64,000 nt of DNA, taken from NCBI RefSeq assembly GCF_016583645.1, contig NZ_NRRL01000010.1:1-64000 (forward strand), in the 5' to 3' direction. How positions within the stretch are numbered: position 1 is the first letter of the stretch; the number at the start of each line of letters is the position of its first letter. The translations under genes and the position numbers were made by a program. This DNA is from Rhodovibrio sodomensis (GTDB lineage Bacteria; Pseudomonadota; Alphaproteobacteria; Kiloniellales; Rhodovibrionaceae). This document shows, in pieces, positions 15,530 through 26,717 of the stretch. The notes under the pieces are model-generated. The model was not told where the DNA came from. It saw only the letters and a program-made list of their open reading frames with translations, and searched no databases.

Positions 15530-18163
15530 ATGCCTGAAAAGATAAAGGACTACGCGACCGGTAAACCCGTTACGCTAGGCCCGGAAGAACACGTTAGGCA
15601 GCAACTCGAACATATCCTGATTGATGAGCTTGGGTATCCCAAAGAGCTAATCGAGATCGAATTTCCAATTCAGCGGGGTTACAAAAAAGGCAACGAAAAG
15701 GCAGATATTATTATATTCCACTCAGCAGAATATAAACAAAATAACGCCTACATGGTAATTGAAACAGAGCCGCCTGGGCATGAGTTTGATGACCAGGTGT
15801 TTTCTTACATTACGGCTACTACTGCCGAGTTCGCCGTATGGTTCGACGGCCTCGACCCCAAGCGTAGTCGCGGCGCTGAATACCGCTGGCGCGACCTTGC
15901 GCACGCACCCACCACATTTCAAGAAATTCCCGCGCTCCCTCGGCACGGTGAGACGCTCGAGGAAATTGGTAAGTATCGAAAGGACCAATTAAAGCCGGCG
16001 CGGAGCCTTAAAGGTATCTTCCAAAAAATGCACAACCGTCTTTACGGAGACGGCCCCCTCAAACGGGAAGACCTTATCGCGCAAGAAGTCATAAAGCTCC
16101 TTTTCTGCAAGCTATATGACGAACTCTATACGCCGGGCGATAAGTGTGAGTTCCGAGCGACTGTTCACGAACTACAAAGCGGGGAAGGGCGGAAACGTGT
16201 CGGAGACCGCGTACGTATTCTTTTTGACAAACTCAAACACGACCCTTCCTACGCCGACATGTTTGAGGCTGATGCAATTCAATACGATGACTATTGGATT
16301 GCTTACGTCGTGTCGGAACTTCAAAGCATCGGTTTAACTCACGAAGAAACAGACGCTGATGCCATGGGGGATGCTTACGAAATCTTCATTGGTCCCCAAC
16401 TCAAAGGCGAAAGCGGTCAGTTCTTTACCCCCCGGCCCGTTGTCAGACTGGCCGTAGAAATCTTGGCACCAAGCCTGAGTGAGAGAGAGACGGTCCTTGA
16501 TCCGGCTTGCGGGTCAGGAGGGTTTCTGACCTATGCGTTCAGACACGTAATATCTGAGGCAAACGCTCTCTTTAAAGGGAAAAGTGAAGCTTTCAAGCGG
16601 GAGCGTATTCGAGAATATGCGAACAACTTCCTGTACGGTTTGGATATCGAACCGCTGCTTGTCAAGGTCTGTAAGTCGTATATGGCAATCGTGGGAGACG
16701 GTAAGTCCGGAATATTCCTCGATAACAGCCTCGCTCCGGTGCAAAATTGGGCGCAAGAGACCAAGACCGAGCTTGCACTCGGCACATTCGATGTTGTGAT
16801 CACAAATCCGCCGTTCGGAACGCGCATTAAAGTCGAGCAGAATAAGGTCTTAAAGCAATTTGACCTCGGTCACGATTTAAAGGCAGGTCAACCAAAAGGG
16901 GATAGCCTGAAGAATGGCCAGGATCCTGCGATCCTGTATATTGAACGGTGTCGCGACTTCCTAAAGCCTCCGACTAAGGGGAAACGTGGTGGCAGGATGG
17001 CAATTGTGCTTCCTCGCCAGATATTGAGTGGCCATGATCAGAACATGGTACAAATTAGAAGGTGGATGCTGCGGCACTTTAAAATATTGGCAGTAGTGGA
17101 CTTGCCACCGGAAACATTCCAGCCATATACCGGGACCATTACAAGCCTTGTTTTTGCTGAGCGGAAAGAGGAAGACAAAGAGGTCGGCGACTACGATATT
17201 TTCATGGCAGTCGCGCAATACGTCGGACACGACCGCCGGGGTAACCCGATGTTGGCTCGCAACGACGAGGGTAACCCGAAATTCGACGCGAACAATAATG
17301 AAATCGTCTTAGATGATTTACCAGATATATTGGATGCGTATCGGGAGTACACAAATGGGGCTGATCCTAACGCCTGTTTTGATGGCGCGTTTCGTGTAAA
17401 TTTTTCACGCATACGTAACCAACCAGGCAGTCGGATTGATGCGTGGTTTTACGACCCGAGCAAAAACGAGGTCGTGAAGCAGGTTTGGGATTTGGCGGCT
17501 CAAGAGGGCGTAGCTGTAAAGACTATTGGGGAGTTAATTGAGCATCCGGGGGATGTGTTTTATCCGGGACGCCACAAGAGAAATTATTGTGAACCGGGTA
17601 GCGGTGCCCTCCCGTTTTTATCTGGTACAAACGTGTTACAGGTTCGCCCCTTTGACGTGAAGTGGCAGCCTCGGGCGTATAAGGCTGCTTGGAAGCACGT
17701 TGTCGATAAGGGTTGGATCTTGGTAACACGCTCGGGTTCCGTCGGCCGAGTGGTTTTCGTAGGCGATGTATTGGCAGGGTTCCCTGTTAAGGACGGTGTT
17801 GCAGTAAGCGAACACGTCATTCGGATTATCCCGGATGAGGATGAGGTGCATCCAGGTTACCTGTTTGCATTCTTGGCGAGTGAGACTGGGAAAATTCTTC
17901 TCGGCCAGGGTATATACGCTTCTGTTGTGCAGCACATTACGCCTGATCACGTAAAAGCGATCCCGGTTCCCATACCGGACGAGAAAACACAGAAAGAAAT
18001 TGGAGAGGCTGTCTACAAGGCAGAACGGCAGCGCGCAGAGATTTTCCAACTCACGAACGAAGCGATTACATCCATCGATGGGATAGTCGCCGAAGGGGAC
18101 GTGGGGAAGGCAGCACCGGTTGAAGCTCAGGCATCAGAGGATATCCCGGACGGTCAATCGTAG
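15530..18163 (+). CDS. Single-chain N6-adenine DNA methylase with type-I-R-like N-terminus and specificity-like C-terminus
   Basis: An 877-residue fusion. Residues about 15-130 resemble the HsdR N-terminal PD-(D/E)xK fold (GPEEHVRQQLEHIL, KADIIIF with Asp59, then VIETE at 77-80, where the usual Lys is Glu80). Residues about 160-650 are an HsdM-like methylase: motif I DPACGSGGF (324-332) and motif IV NPPF (426-429), preceded by QFFTPRPVVRLAVEIL. Residues about 660-850 look like a type I S target-recognition half (GWILVTRSGSVGRVVF, ITPDHVKAIPVPIPDEKTQKEI). This suits a type IIG-like or methylation-only system; no separate R or S gene is nearby. The gene is much AT-richer than its neighbours. 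GGAG precedes the ATG by six bases. Confidence 0.85.
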   Translation: MPEKIKDYATGKPVTLGPEEHVRQQLEHILIDELGYPKELIEIEFPIQRGYKKGNEKADIIIFHSAEYKQNNAYMVIETEPPGHEFDDQVFSYITATTAEFAVWFDGLDPKRSRGAEYRWRDLAHAPTTFQEIPALPRHGETLEEIGKYRKDQLKPARSLKGIFQKMHNRLYGDGPLKREDLIAQEVIKLLFCKLYDELYTPGDKCEFRATVHELQSGEGRKRVGDRVRILFDKLKHDPSYADMFEADAIQYDDYWIAYVVSELQSIGLTHEETDADAMGDAYEIFIGPQLKGESGQFFTPRPVVRLAVEILAPSLSERETVLDPACGSGGFLTYAFRHVISEANALFKGKSEAFKRERIREYANNFLYGLDIEPLLVKVCKSYMAIVGDGKSGIFLDNSLAPVQNWAQETKTELALGTFDVVITNPPFGTRIKVEQNKVLKQFDLGHDLKAGQPKGDSLKNGQDPAILYIERCRDFLKPPTKGKRGGRMAIVLPRQILSGHDQNMVQIRRWMLRHFKILAVVDLPPETFQPYTGTITSLVFAERKEEDKEVGDYDIFMAVAQYVGHDRRGNPMLARNDEGNPKFDANNNEIVLDDLPDILDAYREYTNGADPNACFDGAFRVNFSRIRNQPGSRIDAWFYDPSKNEVVKQVWDLAAQEGVAVKTIGELIEHPGDVFYPGRHKRNYCEPGSGALPFLSGTNVLQVRPFDVKWQPRAYKAAWKHVVDKGWILVTRSGSVGRVVFVGDVLAGFPVKDGVAVSEHVIRIIPDEDEVHPGYLFAFLASETGKILLGQGIYASVVQHITPDHVKAIPVPIPDEKTQKEIGEAVYKAERQRAEIFQLTNEAITSIDGIVAEGDVGKAAPVEAQASEDIPDGQS

Positions 18164-18312
18164 CGGAGCCAATATAACGGCTTCTAGGGGTCGAAGGGGA
18201 AGAGTAATTGACCTTCGCCATCGAAGAGTAAGGTTGGCATGTTGTGTACAGATCGCCCACATCTGGGCCTTACGTGTCACGGAAGGGCGGGCGGCGGGTA
18301 GGGTAGAACAAG

Positions 18313-18328
18313 GTGCAGTCGGCTGCAC
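18313..18328. promoter_or_regulatory. Island palindrome, copy 6
   Basis: GTGCAGTCGGCTGCAC, six-base arms around TCGG. It lies in the 575-base stretch after the methylase. Confidence 0.5.
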
Positions 18329-18373
18329 CCACGAGCCGTCTCGGCTGCGAAGCCCGTGTTGTCCGGAGAGGAG

Positions 18374-18481
18374 ATGGACGCTCGGGACTGGCGAAGGATC
18401 GCCCGGCTGTCGGCCTTCCAGAATACGTTGGTGATCGGGAACGGCCTGGATGCTGTCTCAGGTGGACTGGCGAGAGAGTAG
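18374..18481 (+). CDS. Possible 35-residue peptide
   Basis: ATG at 18374 preceded by GGAGAGGAG opens a 35-codon frame (MDARDWRRIARLSAFQ...) ending TAG at 18481. It lies between two island palindromes. No family is recognised and the frame is short enough to be chance, so it is offered only as a candidate. Confidence 0.2.
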   Translation: MDARDWRRIARLSAFQNTLVIGNGLDAVSGGLARE

Positions 18482-18522
18482 GTGAGCCGGAGCGAGGCTT
18501 GCCGAGTGCAAGCGAACGGCTA

Positions 18523-18538
18523 GGGCAGTTGACTGCAC
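18523..18538. promoter_or_regulatory. Island palindrome, copy 7
   Basis: GGGCAGTTGACTGCAC, one mismatch in the left arm. It lies just before the terminator-like hairpin at 18552. Confidence 0.45.
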
Positions 18539-18551
18539 GTTGAGGCTACCG

Positions 18552-18588
18552 GCGGGGGTGTGGAGGTGCCCCCGCTGGTGGTCTTTTT
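18552..18588 (+). terminator. Rho-independent-like terminator at the island's right end
   Basis: GCGGGGG and CCCCCGC form a 7-bp GC stem with a 10-base loop; TGGTGGTCTTTTT follows. It would stop rightward transcription before the integration junction. Confidence 0.5.
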
Positions 18589-18644
18589 GGTAGACCTGTG
18601 GGGCTTCCGGGGAGACGGGCAGCCTAGCCGAGCGTCACCGCTCC

Positions 18645-18665
18645 GTGTGGGGGAAGCGTGTGGGG
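18645..18665 (+). promoter_or_regulatory. Paired GTGTGGGG boxes, right end (candidate integrase arm sites)
   Basis: GTGTGGGG at 18645-18652 and 18658-18665, 13 bases start to start, the same orientation and phasing as the pair at 8970-8990. They lie 74 bases inside attR. Confidence 0.45.
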
Positions 18666-18738
18666 GCCGCTTGTGCGCCCATCCTGCAACCCCTTGTTTT
18701 CATTACCATTATCCGGGTGCCTCGACCGTGGCTTCCCA

Positions 18739-18781
18739 AACGCCTGGTGGGCGCAGCAGGGCTCGGGCAGCGGGATTTAGC
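18739..18781 (+). repeat. attR: original chromosomal 3' end of cysH
   Basis: Matches attL with three mismatches and still reads NAWWAQQGSGSGI-stop in the cysH frame. Its codons GGC, TCG, GGC are host-like, so this is taken as the displaced native cysH end. It is now an orphan 13-codon fragment without a start. Confidence 0.88.
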
Positions 18782-18819
18782 CGCGTCCGCGTGGGGCGGT
18801 TGCACAGCGCATCGGCGGG

Positions 18820-18979
18820 TCCCCTCTCCGCCGCTCGGGGGAGAGGGACAGGGTGAGGTGGCTCTGCACGACCTTCGCGTCCCGGAACGCCGCCTAACTG
18901 CCTTCGCGACGCCGCTTGAGCTTCAGGGGCGTGCAAACCACCTCACCCTAGCCCTTTCCTCCCACGGGAAGAGAGGGAA
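18820..18979. repeat. Intergenic long inverted repeat, C/T-rich family, copy 3
   Basis: CCCCTCTCCGCCGCTCGGGG and GACAGGGTGAGGTGG on the left are mirrored by CCACCTCACCCTAGCCC and TCCCACGGGAAGAGAGGGA on the right, around a central, less symmetric part. It lies between the island's right end and the deacetylase gene. Confidence 0.7.
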
Positions 18980-18991
18980 CCCACCGCGCAG

Positions 18992-19714
18992 CTAGCCGTC
19001 GACCTCCCATGGCCCCGCCGCGAGCAGCCGCGCGAACGCCTCCGGGTCGTCGTGCTTTTGCTTCGGGCACAGGCGGCGGAGTTGCCGGCGATCGGGCACG
19101 TCACCGATGCGCTGGTCGGTCGCGAACGCGAGGTCGGTGTGCCGGCGCGCGGTCTCGACCACCCGGGCGCTGATCTTGCCCTGCGGGTAGGCGAACGCGA
19201 ACGGCGGCGCGCCCAGCAGGTCGGCCAGCCAGGCCCGCGAGTCCGCGATCTCCGCCTCCAGGTCCGGCTGCTGCAGGGAATACAGCGAATCGTGGCTCAG
19301 GCCATGCGCGCCCACCCGCCAGTGCGGGTCCTGGGCGAGCTCGCGCAGGCCGGCCTCCGACAGGTGCGTGGCGCCGGCCCGGCGGATCTGGTCGCGCGCG
19401 GCGAACAGGCCGGCGGCGATGCCGTGGCGCCGCAGCACCGGCGTGACGAGCTCGACCACTTCGGCGTAGGCGTCGTCGAACGTCACCGCCGCCACCGGCC
19501 GGGCGCGGTCCGCGAACGCGCCGGCGTCCCAGAACGCGACCGCCCGGTCGATGCCGACCAGTTCGAACGTGTTCGCGAGCGCGTCGAGCTGCCGGGCGAA
19601 CGCGTCGGCGCGGGTGCGGAAGGGATAGTCGTCCAGGCCGTTAGACAGCGCGTGGTAGCACAGGATCACGAGCCCGCGCCGCTCGGCCAGGCGCGCCCAG
19701 GGGTCGCCCGTCAT
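18992..19714 (-). CDS. Polysaccharide deacetylase family protein
   Basis: NodB-fold (CE4) deacetylase-like protein of 240 residues. Seen: GLVILCYHALS near the N-terminus, the metal-binding AVTFDDAYAEVVELV (NodB motif 1), GAHGLSHDSL (His motif 2) and FAYPQGKISARVV (motif 3). No signal peptide is apparent. Such enzymes remove N-acetyl groups from cell-wall or capsule sugars; the substrate here cannot be read. Its ATG overlaps the stop of the DUF1848 gene in an ATGA, so the two are translated together; whether that reflects joint function is unknown. Confidence 0.88.
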   Translation of the reverse strand: MTGDPWARLAERRGLVILCYHALSNGLDDYPFRTRADAFARQLDALANTFELVGIDRAVAFWDAGAFADRARPVAAVTFDDAYAEVVELVTPVLRRHGIAAGLFAARDQIRRAGATHLSEAGLRELAQDPHWRVGAHGLSHDSLYSLQQPDLEAEIADSRAWLADLLGAPPFAFAYPQGKISARVVETARRHTDLAFATDQRIGDVPDRRQLRRLCPKQKHDDPEAFARLLAAGPWEVDG

Positions 19715-20622
19715 CGCGCCGCCACCTTGGTGCCGGGGGCGATCAGGAACTCGGCCTCCGGGTCGTGGACCTGGTAGCGGCGCTTGGCGAGCTCCGGGCG
19801 CTGCACGGCGTAGCAGTAGCAGCAGCCGTGCGGGCAGGTGTCGTAGGCCCCGATGTCCTTCGCCTTGGCGCAGTAGCAGCCGGGCCGGTTGCCCTTGGTC
19901 GGCGCGTTGACGGTGCGCCCGGCGACCCGGCCCAGCCGCTCGGCGTCGATGCAGCGCGCGGCTTGCAGCCGGGTGAACAGCGGGTCCGGCAGCAGCTCCG
20001 GCTGCGCGCACAGCTTGGGCGTGAAGCCGTACGGCTGCGCGCGCGCCGCGAGCTCCTCCAGCAGCGCCGTCTTCTCCTCGGCCGGCGGGTCCCACCACTC
20101 GAACCCGTGACGCTCCGCCGCTCGGTCGGTGTTGCGCTTGGTCTTGGCGTAGACGGTGGCGAACGACAGGTCGACCTCGTCGCTCGATCCTTCGAGCGCG
20201 GCGGCCAGCCGGGCGAAATTCACGCGGTGCCAGTCGGGCGGGGTGAGGGAGGTCAGGAACACCGGATCGTAGCGCCACACGACCGTTTCGGGTCCGTAAC
20301 GCTCGGCGATCGCGTGCATCTGCTCGACCGCCCGGCGCCAGTCGATCACGGACGTCTCCAGCGCGCGCGGATAGGCGGTGATGGTATATTGCACGACGAA
20401 CGGAAAGCCGCGATCCGCGACCTCCGCCAGCACGTCCTGGAACGGCCCGACGTTCTTGGTCCAGAAGACGAAGCCGTCGCACGCGCCCGGCGTCAGGTCG
20501 ACCGTGTAGACTTGGCCGCCGTAGGGATTGACCATCTTGGCATGGCCCGCCCGCAGCCGGTTCCGGAACCAGGCGGGATAGAACGCCGGGATGTCGGTCT
20601 TGTAGCTGGCGGAGACGATCAA
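19711..20622 (-). CDS. DUF1848 domain-containing protein (TTG start)
   Basis: DUF1848 protein of unknown function with a C-terminal cysteine cluster. The typical start IVSASYKTDIPAFY follows directly after a TTG codon at 20622, preceded by AGGA with an 8-base spacer; there is no ATG nearby in frame except far upstream inside an intergenic repeat. Later motifs: FVFWTKNVGPF, VVQYTITAYPRALE, VWRYDPVF, and GCYCAKAKDIG followed by TCPHGCCYCYA, a probable Fe-S or radical-SAM-like site. Length 303 residues. It is upstream partner of the deacetylase with a four-base overlap. Confidence 0.85.
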   Translation of the reverse strand: MIVSASYKTDIPAFYPAWFRNRLRAGHAKMVNPYGGQVYTVDLTPGACDGFVFWTKNVGPFQDVLAEVADRGFPFVVQYTITAYPRALETSVIDWRRAVEQMHAIAERYGPETVVWRYDPVFLTSLTPPDWHRVNFARLAAALEGSSDEVDLSFATVYAKTKRNTDRAAERHGFEWWDPPAEEKTALLEELAARAQPYGFTPKLCAQPELLPDPLFTRLQAARCIDAERLGRVAGRTVNAPTKGNRPGCYCAKAKDIGAYDTCPHGCCYCYAVQRPELAKRRYQVHDPEAEFLIAPGTKVAAR

Positions 20623-20660
20623 GGGCCGTTTCCTGAAGCGGTGGCCGGGGTGCCCTCTCA

Positions 20661-20767
20661 ATCCCCCTTCTCCAGTGGGAGGGGCTAGGCGAGGAGGATG
20701 CCGCGGCATCTGCGGGCGAGGCTACCTCCTCTCCCTAGCCCTCTCCTCCCACGTGGAGGAGAGGGAA
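20661..20767. repeat. Intergenic long inverted repeat, C/T-rich family, copy 4
   Basis: CCTTCTCCAGTGGGAGGGG and GCGAGGAGGATGCCGCGGCA on the left; ACCTCCTCTCCCTAGCCCTC and CCCACGTGGAGGAGAGGGA on the right. It shares the GAGGAGGATGCCGCG block with copy 5 at 24868. Confidence 0.75.
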
Positions 20768-20794
20768 CTGACGGCGTGGCGGACAGGGAACGCC

Positions 20795-21214
20795 TTACCC
20801 CTGCCCCGCGTCGTCCTCCGGGTCGCGCGCCAGCTGCTGCTTGGTGTGTTCCTTCTGCGCCTTGGCGGCGCGGGCGCGGCCCCAGGTGCGGAAGGCGAAG
20901 TAGCAGGCGCCGGCGACCAGCGCGATGTAGAAGCCGCCCTGCTTCATCACCTCGGAGTTGTACAGATAGTCGCCCACGATCGCCATGCCGGCGGCGGTGA
21001 ACACCGTCACCATCAGGGCGACCAGGATGCCCAGGTAGATCTTGTCGTTGCGCGGGTCGCCGGGCGGGAAGGCGGTCGTCCGCGGGCTGTCGGGGGTGTC
21101 GTCGTTGCGCTCGGGGCCGGGCATGGCGTGATCGATCCTCGAATGGCTCGCATGGGGGTGCTGCGGTCCGGCCGGAAGGGCTGGCCGGGCGGGTCCGCCA
21201 TGCATATCGCTCAT
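20795..21214 (-). CDS. Small two-span membrane protein, unknown function
   Basis: Not recognised. Two hydrophobic spans are visible, IYLGILVALMVTVFTAAGMA and GGFYIALVAGACYFAFR, followed by a charged tail (RAAKAQKEHTKQQLARDPED). The first 30 residues from the ATG at 21214 are proline/alanine/histidine-rich low-complexity sequence. An internal ATG at 21124 (MPGPERNDDT), with GAGGA 11 bases upstream, is an equally likely start and would give 109 residues. The gene is divergent from dnaK. Confidence 0.6.
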   Translation of the reverse strand: MSDMHGGPARPALPAGPQHPHASHSRIDHAMPGPERNDDTPDSPRTTAFPPGDPRNDKIYLGILVALMVTVFTAAGMAIVGDYLYNSEVMKQGGFYIALVAGACYFAFRTWGRARAAKAQKEHTKQQLARDPEDDAGQG

Positions 21215-21255
21215 ATGGTGTCCGAATAAAACCGCCGTCCTGCGGGCCGGGACGG

Positions 21256-21284
21256 CTTGATGGTGGTGACAGGGTACTTACATA
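21256..21284 (+). promoter_or_regulatory. RpoH-type heat-shock promoter of dnaK
   Basis: CTTG at 21256-21259, 17 bases, then CTTACATA at 21277-21284. This resembles the alphaproteobacterial sigma-32 pattern (CTTG, about 17 bases, a CYTAT-like -10). It lies 115 bases before the dnaK ATG. Confidence 0.6.
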
Positions 21285-21398
21285 AGCGGTCGAACGCGAG
21301 ACAGCGGCGCTTTTCAGGATCCGCAGGAAACCAGGGACGCTTGGCGGCGCTTCGGCGAAGAAGGCCGCAGGCGGTCTGCTGAAAGGAGAGAGGAACTC

Positions 21399-23348
<1,950 letters not shown>

Positions 23349-23590
23349 CCGACTGGCCGGCGGCCAGGAAACGGGCGGGGGTCATGCGGCTCCCGCCCGC
23401 TTCGCTTGTCCGCCCGTAAGACCGCGGGGGGCCACGCACCTTACGCGCGAAGCGTGCCCGCGGACGAAACAGAAAGGGCGCACGTCAGGCTGAAGGTCGG
23501 GCCGACCGTCGGCGGCGTCGCCCCAGCGGTTGCCGGACGCAAGCCGGCGGCGACAGACGCGACACCAGAAACCGGGACCGTCGACGCGCC

Positions 23591-24736
<1,146 letters not shown>

Positions 24737-24761
24737 CGCGGATAATGCGCTTTCGATCCAG

Positions 24762-24799
24762 AAAAGCCGGCTATGGCAGAGCGCCATCGCCGGCTTTTT
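24762..24799 (+). terminator. Rho-independent terminator after dnaJ
   Basis: AAAAGCCGGC-T-ATGGC, loop AGAGC, GCCAT-C-GCCGGCTTTTT: a nearly perfect stem followed by a T run, 26 bases after the dnaJ stop. Confidence 0.92.
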
Positions 24800-24867
24800 C
24801 GTGTTGATAGGGCGGGGTGTGCGTGTTGAGGCAGACGCGCGTGTGGCGCTTCACCCACGCTAACCAA

Positions 24868-24970
24868 TCCCCCTCCTCCATTGGGGGAGGGGCGAGCGGA
24901 GGAGGATGCCGCGACATCGGCCATGCGAACCTCCTCGCCCCAGCCCTCTCCTCCCACTGGAGGAGAGGGA
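24868..24970. repeat. Intergenic long inverted repeat, C/T-rich family, copy 5
   Basis: CCCCCTCCTCCATTGGGGGA and GGAGGAGGATGCCGCGACA on the left; ACCTCCTCGCCCCAGCCCTC and CCCACTGGAGGAGAGGGA on the right. It ends 6 bases before the stop of the DUF2256 gene and could act as a terminator for that operon. Confidence 0.75.
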
Positions 24971-24975
24971 ATGAA

Positions 24976-25128
24976 TTACCCGCCGCCCTTTTTCGCCGCC
25001 CCGCGGCAGCGCTTGGAGCAGTAGCGCACCTGCTCCCAGTCGTTCGCCCACTTCTTGCGCCAGGCGAACGGCTTGCCGCAGGCGGCGCAGGTCTTGGTCG
25101 GCAGGTCGGCTTTCTTGCGCGCCCTCAT
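24976..25128 (-). CDS. DUF2256 domain-containing zinc-ribbon protein
   Basis: A 50-residue protein with two CxxC-type pairs: [14 protein letters not shown] and YCSKRCRG, typical of DUF2256. Function unknown. Families of this domain are regularly found beside or fused to photolyase/cryptochrome genes, as here, where the gene starts 10 bases after the photolyase stop. Upstream frame extension would read through the photolyase gene, so the ATG at 25128 ([10 protein letters not shown]) is chosen. Confidence 0.85.
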   Translation of the reverse strand: MRARKKADLPTKTCAACGKPFAWRKKWANDWEQVRYCSKRCRGAAKKGGG

Positions 25129-25138
25129 GGCCCGGCCG

Positions 25139-26695
25139 TCACCCGTCGTCGAAGTCGAAGCCGGTTTGCCGCCGGTCGGTCTTGGTCCGGGCGTGGCCGC
25201 CACCTGAACGTCCATGACCGGCGTTGCGCACGCCCGACTTGCGGCTGCCGTGCTTCTCCTGGATCCGGTCGGCCTGCCGCCTGGCCTCCGGGGTCGCGCG
25301 CATCCGGCCCATCTTCTGCCGGGCCGCACGGGCGGCGGTCTGGTGGTCGACGATCCGCTCGGGGTACGCGTCGCCGAGCAGGGTGTGCGCGTTCGGCCAG
25401 GTCCAGGGTTCGTGGATGTACGCGTCCGGCACCTGGGCCAGTTCGGGTACCCAGGCGCGCACGAATGCCCCCTCCGGATCCTGGTCGTAGCCCTGCTTGA
25501 CCGGATTGTAGATCCGGGTGGTGTTGATGCCGGTCGTGCCCGCCTGCATCTGGCTCTGCGACCAGTGGATGCCGGCCTCGTAATCGGTGAAATAGCGCGC
25601 GAGCACCAGCCCGCTCTGCTGCCAGTGCAGCCACAGGTGATAGCAGGCGACCGCCTGCAGCATCGCGCGCATCCGGAAGTTCAGCCAGCCGGTCGCGATC
25701 AGGGCGCGCAGGCAGGCGTCGACGAACGGGAAGCCGGTCTCGCCCTTGGCCCAGGCGCGCAGCCGCGGGTCGGACGGATCGTCGCTGCGGTCGAGCACGT
25801 CGGCCGCCGGGTGCAGGTTGCGCCACTCGATCTCGGGCGCGTCCTCCAGCTTCTGCATGAAGTGGCAGTGCCAGTGCAGCCGCCCCTCGAACGAATTCAG
25901 CGAGCCGCGCCAGGGCGGCTCGGCTTCCCGGTGCGCGGCCCAGGCGGCCTGCGCGGCCTCGCGCATCGACAGCGTGCCGAAGGCGAAGTGCGGCGACAGG
26001 CGGGAGCAGGCGTCGAACGCGGTCACCGGGCTGGACATCTCGCGCCGGTAGTCCCGCCCGCGCTCGGTCAGGAAACTCTCCAGCAGGCCGGTCGCCGCGG
26101 CGCGTCCCCCGGGCTGCCGGTTCGGGCACGGATCGGCGGCCAGGCCGAGGTCGTCGGCGGTCGGAATCGGGCCCTCCTCGAGCCCGTCGATCGGCGCCAG
26201 CGCGTTGGGCGGCCGGCTGGCCGGCTGCGCCATGAAGCGGCCCCATTCGCGCGCCCAGCCGTTCCGGGTCTTGAGCCCGCGGATCACGCCGTGCTGCCGC
26301 CGCTCGGTCCAGGGTAGGCCGTGCGTACGCGCCCATCGGCGTACGCGTACGTCGCGCTGATAGCTCGCCCAGTTGCCGGTCTCCTGGTGCGACCACAGGC
26401 CGGCCAGGGTGTACGTGCGGCGCAGCTGTTCCAGCACCTCGACAGCGTCGCCGACGCGCACCACCAGCGGCTGGCCGCGCGCCGCCAGGGTGTTGCGCAG
26501 CTCCCCAAGGCTTTCGGCCGCGAAGGCCCACTGCCGCCGGCTGGCATCGGCCGCCGTCCAAAGCCCGGGGTCGACGATGTAAAGCGGTAGCACCGGCCCG
26601 TGCGCCGCGGCCTCGGCGAGCGGCGCGTGGTCGTCGGCGCGCAGGTCGCGCTTGAACCAGACGATCTGCAGGGGATAGGCCGATCTTGTCGCCAT
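25139..26695 (-). CDS. Cryptochrome/deoxyribodipyrimidine photolyase family protein
   Basis: FAD flavoprotein for light-driven repair of pyrimidine dimers or for blue-light sensing. In 518 residues: N-terminal photolyase-related domain ([15 protein letters not shown], residues 11-25), then the FAD-binding domain with [75 protein letters not shown] and [12 protein letters not shown]. The C-terminal 60 residues are basic and glycine-rich. Whether it repairs DNA or only senses light cannot be settled from motifs. It sits between the DCC gene (22 bases upstream) and DUF2256, a likely three-gene operon. Confidence 0.92.
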   Translation of the reverse strand: MATRSAYPLQIVWFKRDLRADDHAPLAEAAAHGPVLPLYIVDPGLWTAADASRRQWAFAAESLGELRNTLAARGQPLVVRVGDAVEVLEQLRRTYTLAGLWSHQETGNWASYQRDVRVRRWARTHGLPWTERRQHGVIRGLKTRNGWAREWGRFMAQPASRPPNALAPIDGLEEGPIPTADDLGLAADPCPNRQPGGRAAATGLLESFLTERGRDYRREMSSPVTAFDACSRLSPHFAFGTLSMREAAQAAWAAHREAEPPWRGSLNSFEGRLHWHCHFMQKLEDAPEIEWRNLHPAADVLDRSDDPSDPRLRAWAKGETGFPFVDACLRALIATGWLNFRMRAMLQAVACYHLWLHWQQSGLVLARYFTDYEAGIHWSQSQMQAGTTGINTTRIYNPVKQGYDQDPEGAFVRAWVPELAQVPDAYIHEPWTWPNAHTLLGDAYPERIVDHQTAARAARQKMGRMRATPEARRQADRIQEKHGSRKSGVRNAGHGRSGGGHARTKTDRRQTGFDFDDG

Positions 26696-26717
26696 CGCGC
26701 GCCCAGCCGCGGCCTGG

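Larger units (their letters stand above)
8899..18781. mobile_element. Integrated genomic island in cysH (about 9.84 kb)
   Basis: Bounded by the att repeats at 8899 and 18739, with a tyrosine integrase just inside the left end. Its codon use and composition differ from the GC-rich flanks, most clearly from 15022 to 18163. Contents left to right: integrase, unknown gene (minus), PqiA-like gene (minus), serine recombinase, zinc-finger protein, polymerase-palm protein, methylase fusion. No capsid, relaxase or conjugation genes were seen, so it is neither a full prophage nor an ICE; a satellite or plasmid-like integrative element is possible. Confidence 0.88.

Noticed and set aside
8941..18738. 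tRNA gene as integration target
   Set aside because: No cloverleaf-like sequence at either end; the shared end sequence is the cysH coding 3' end.
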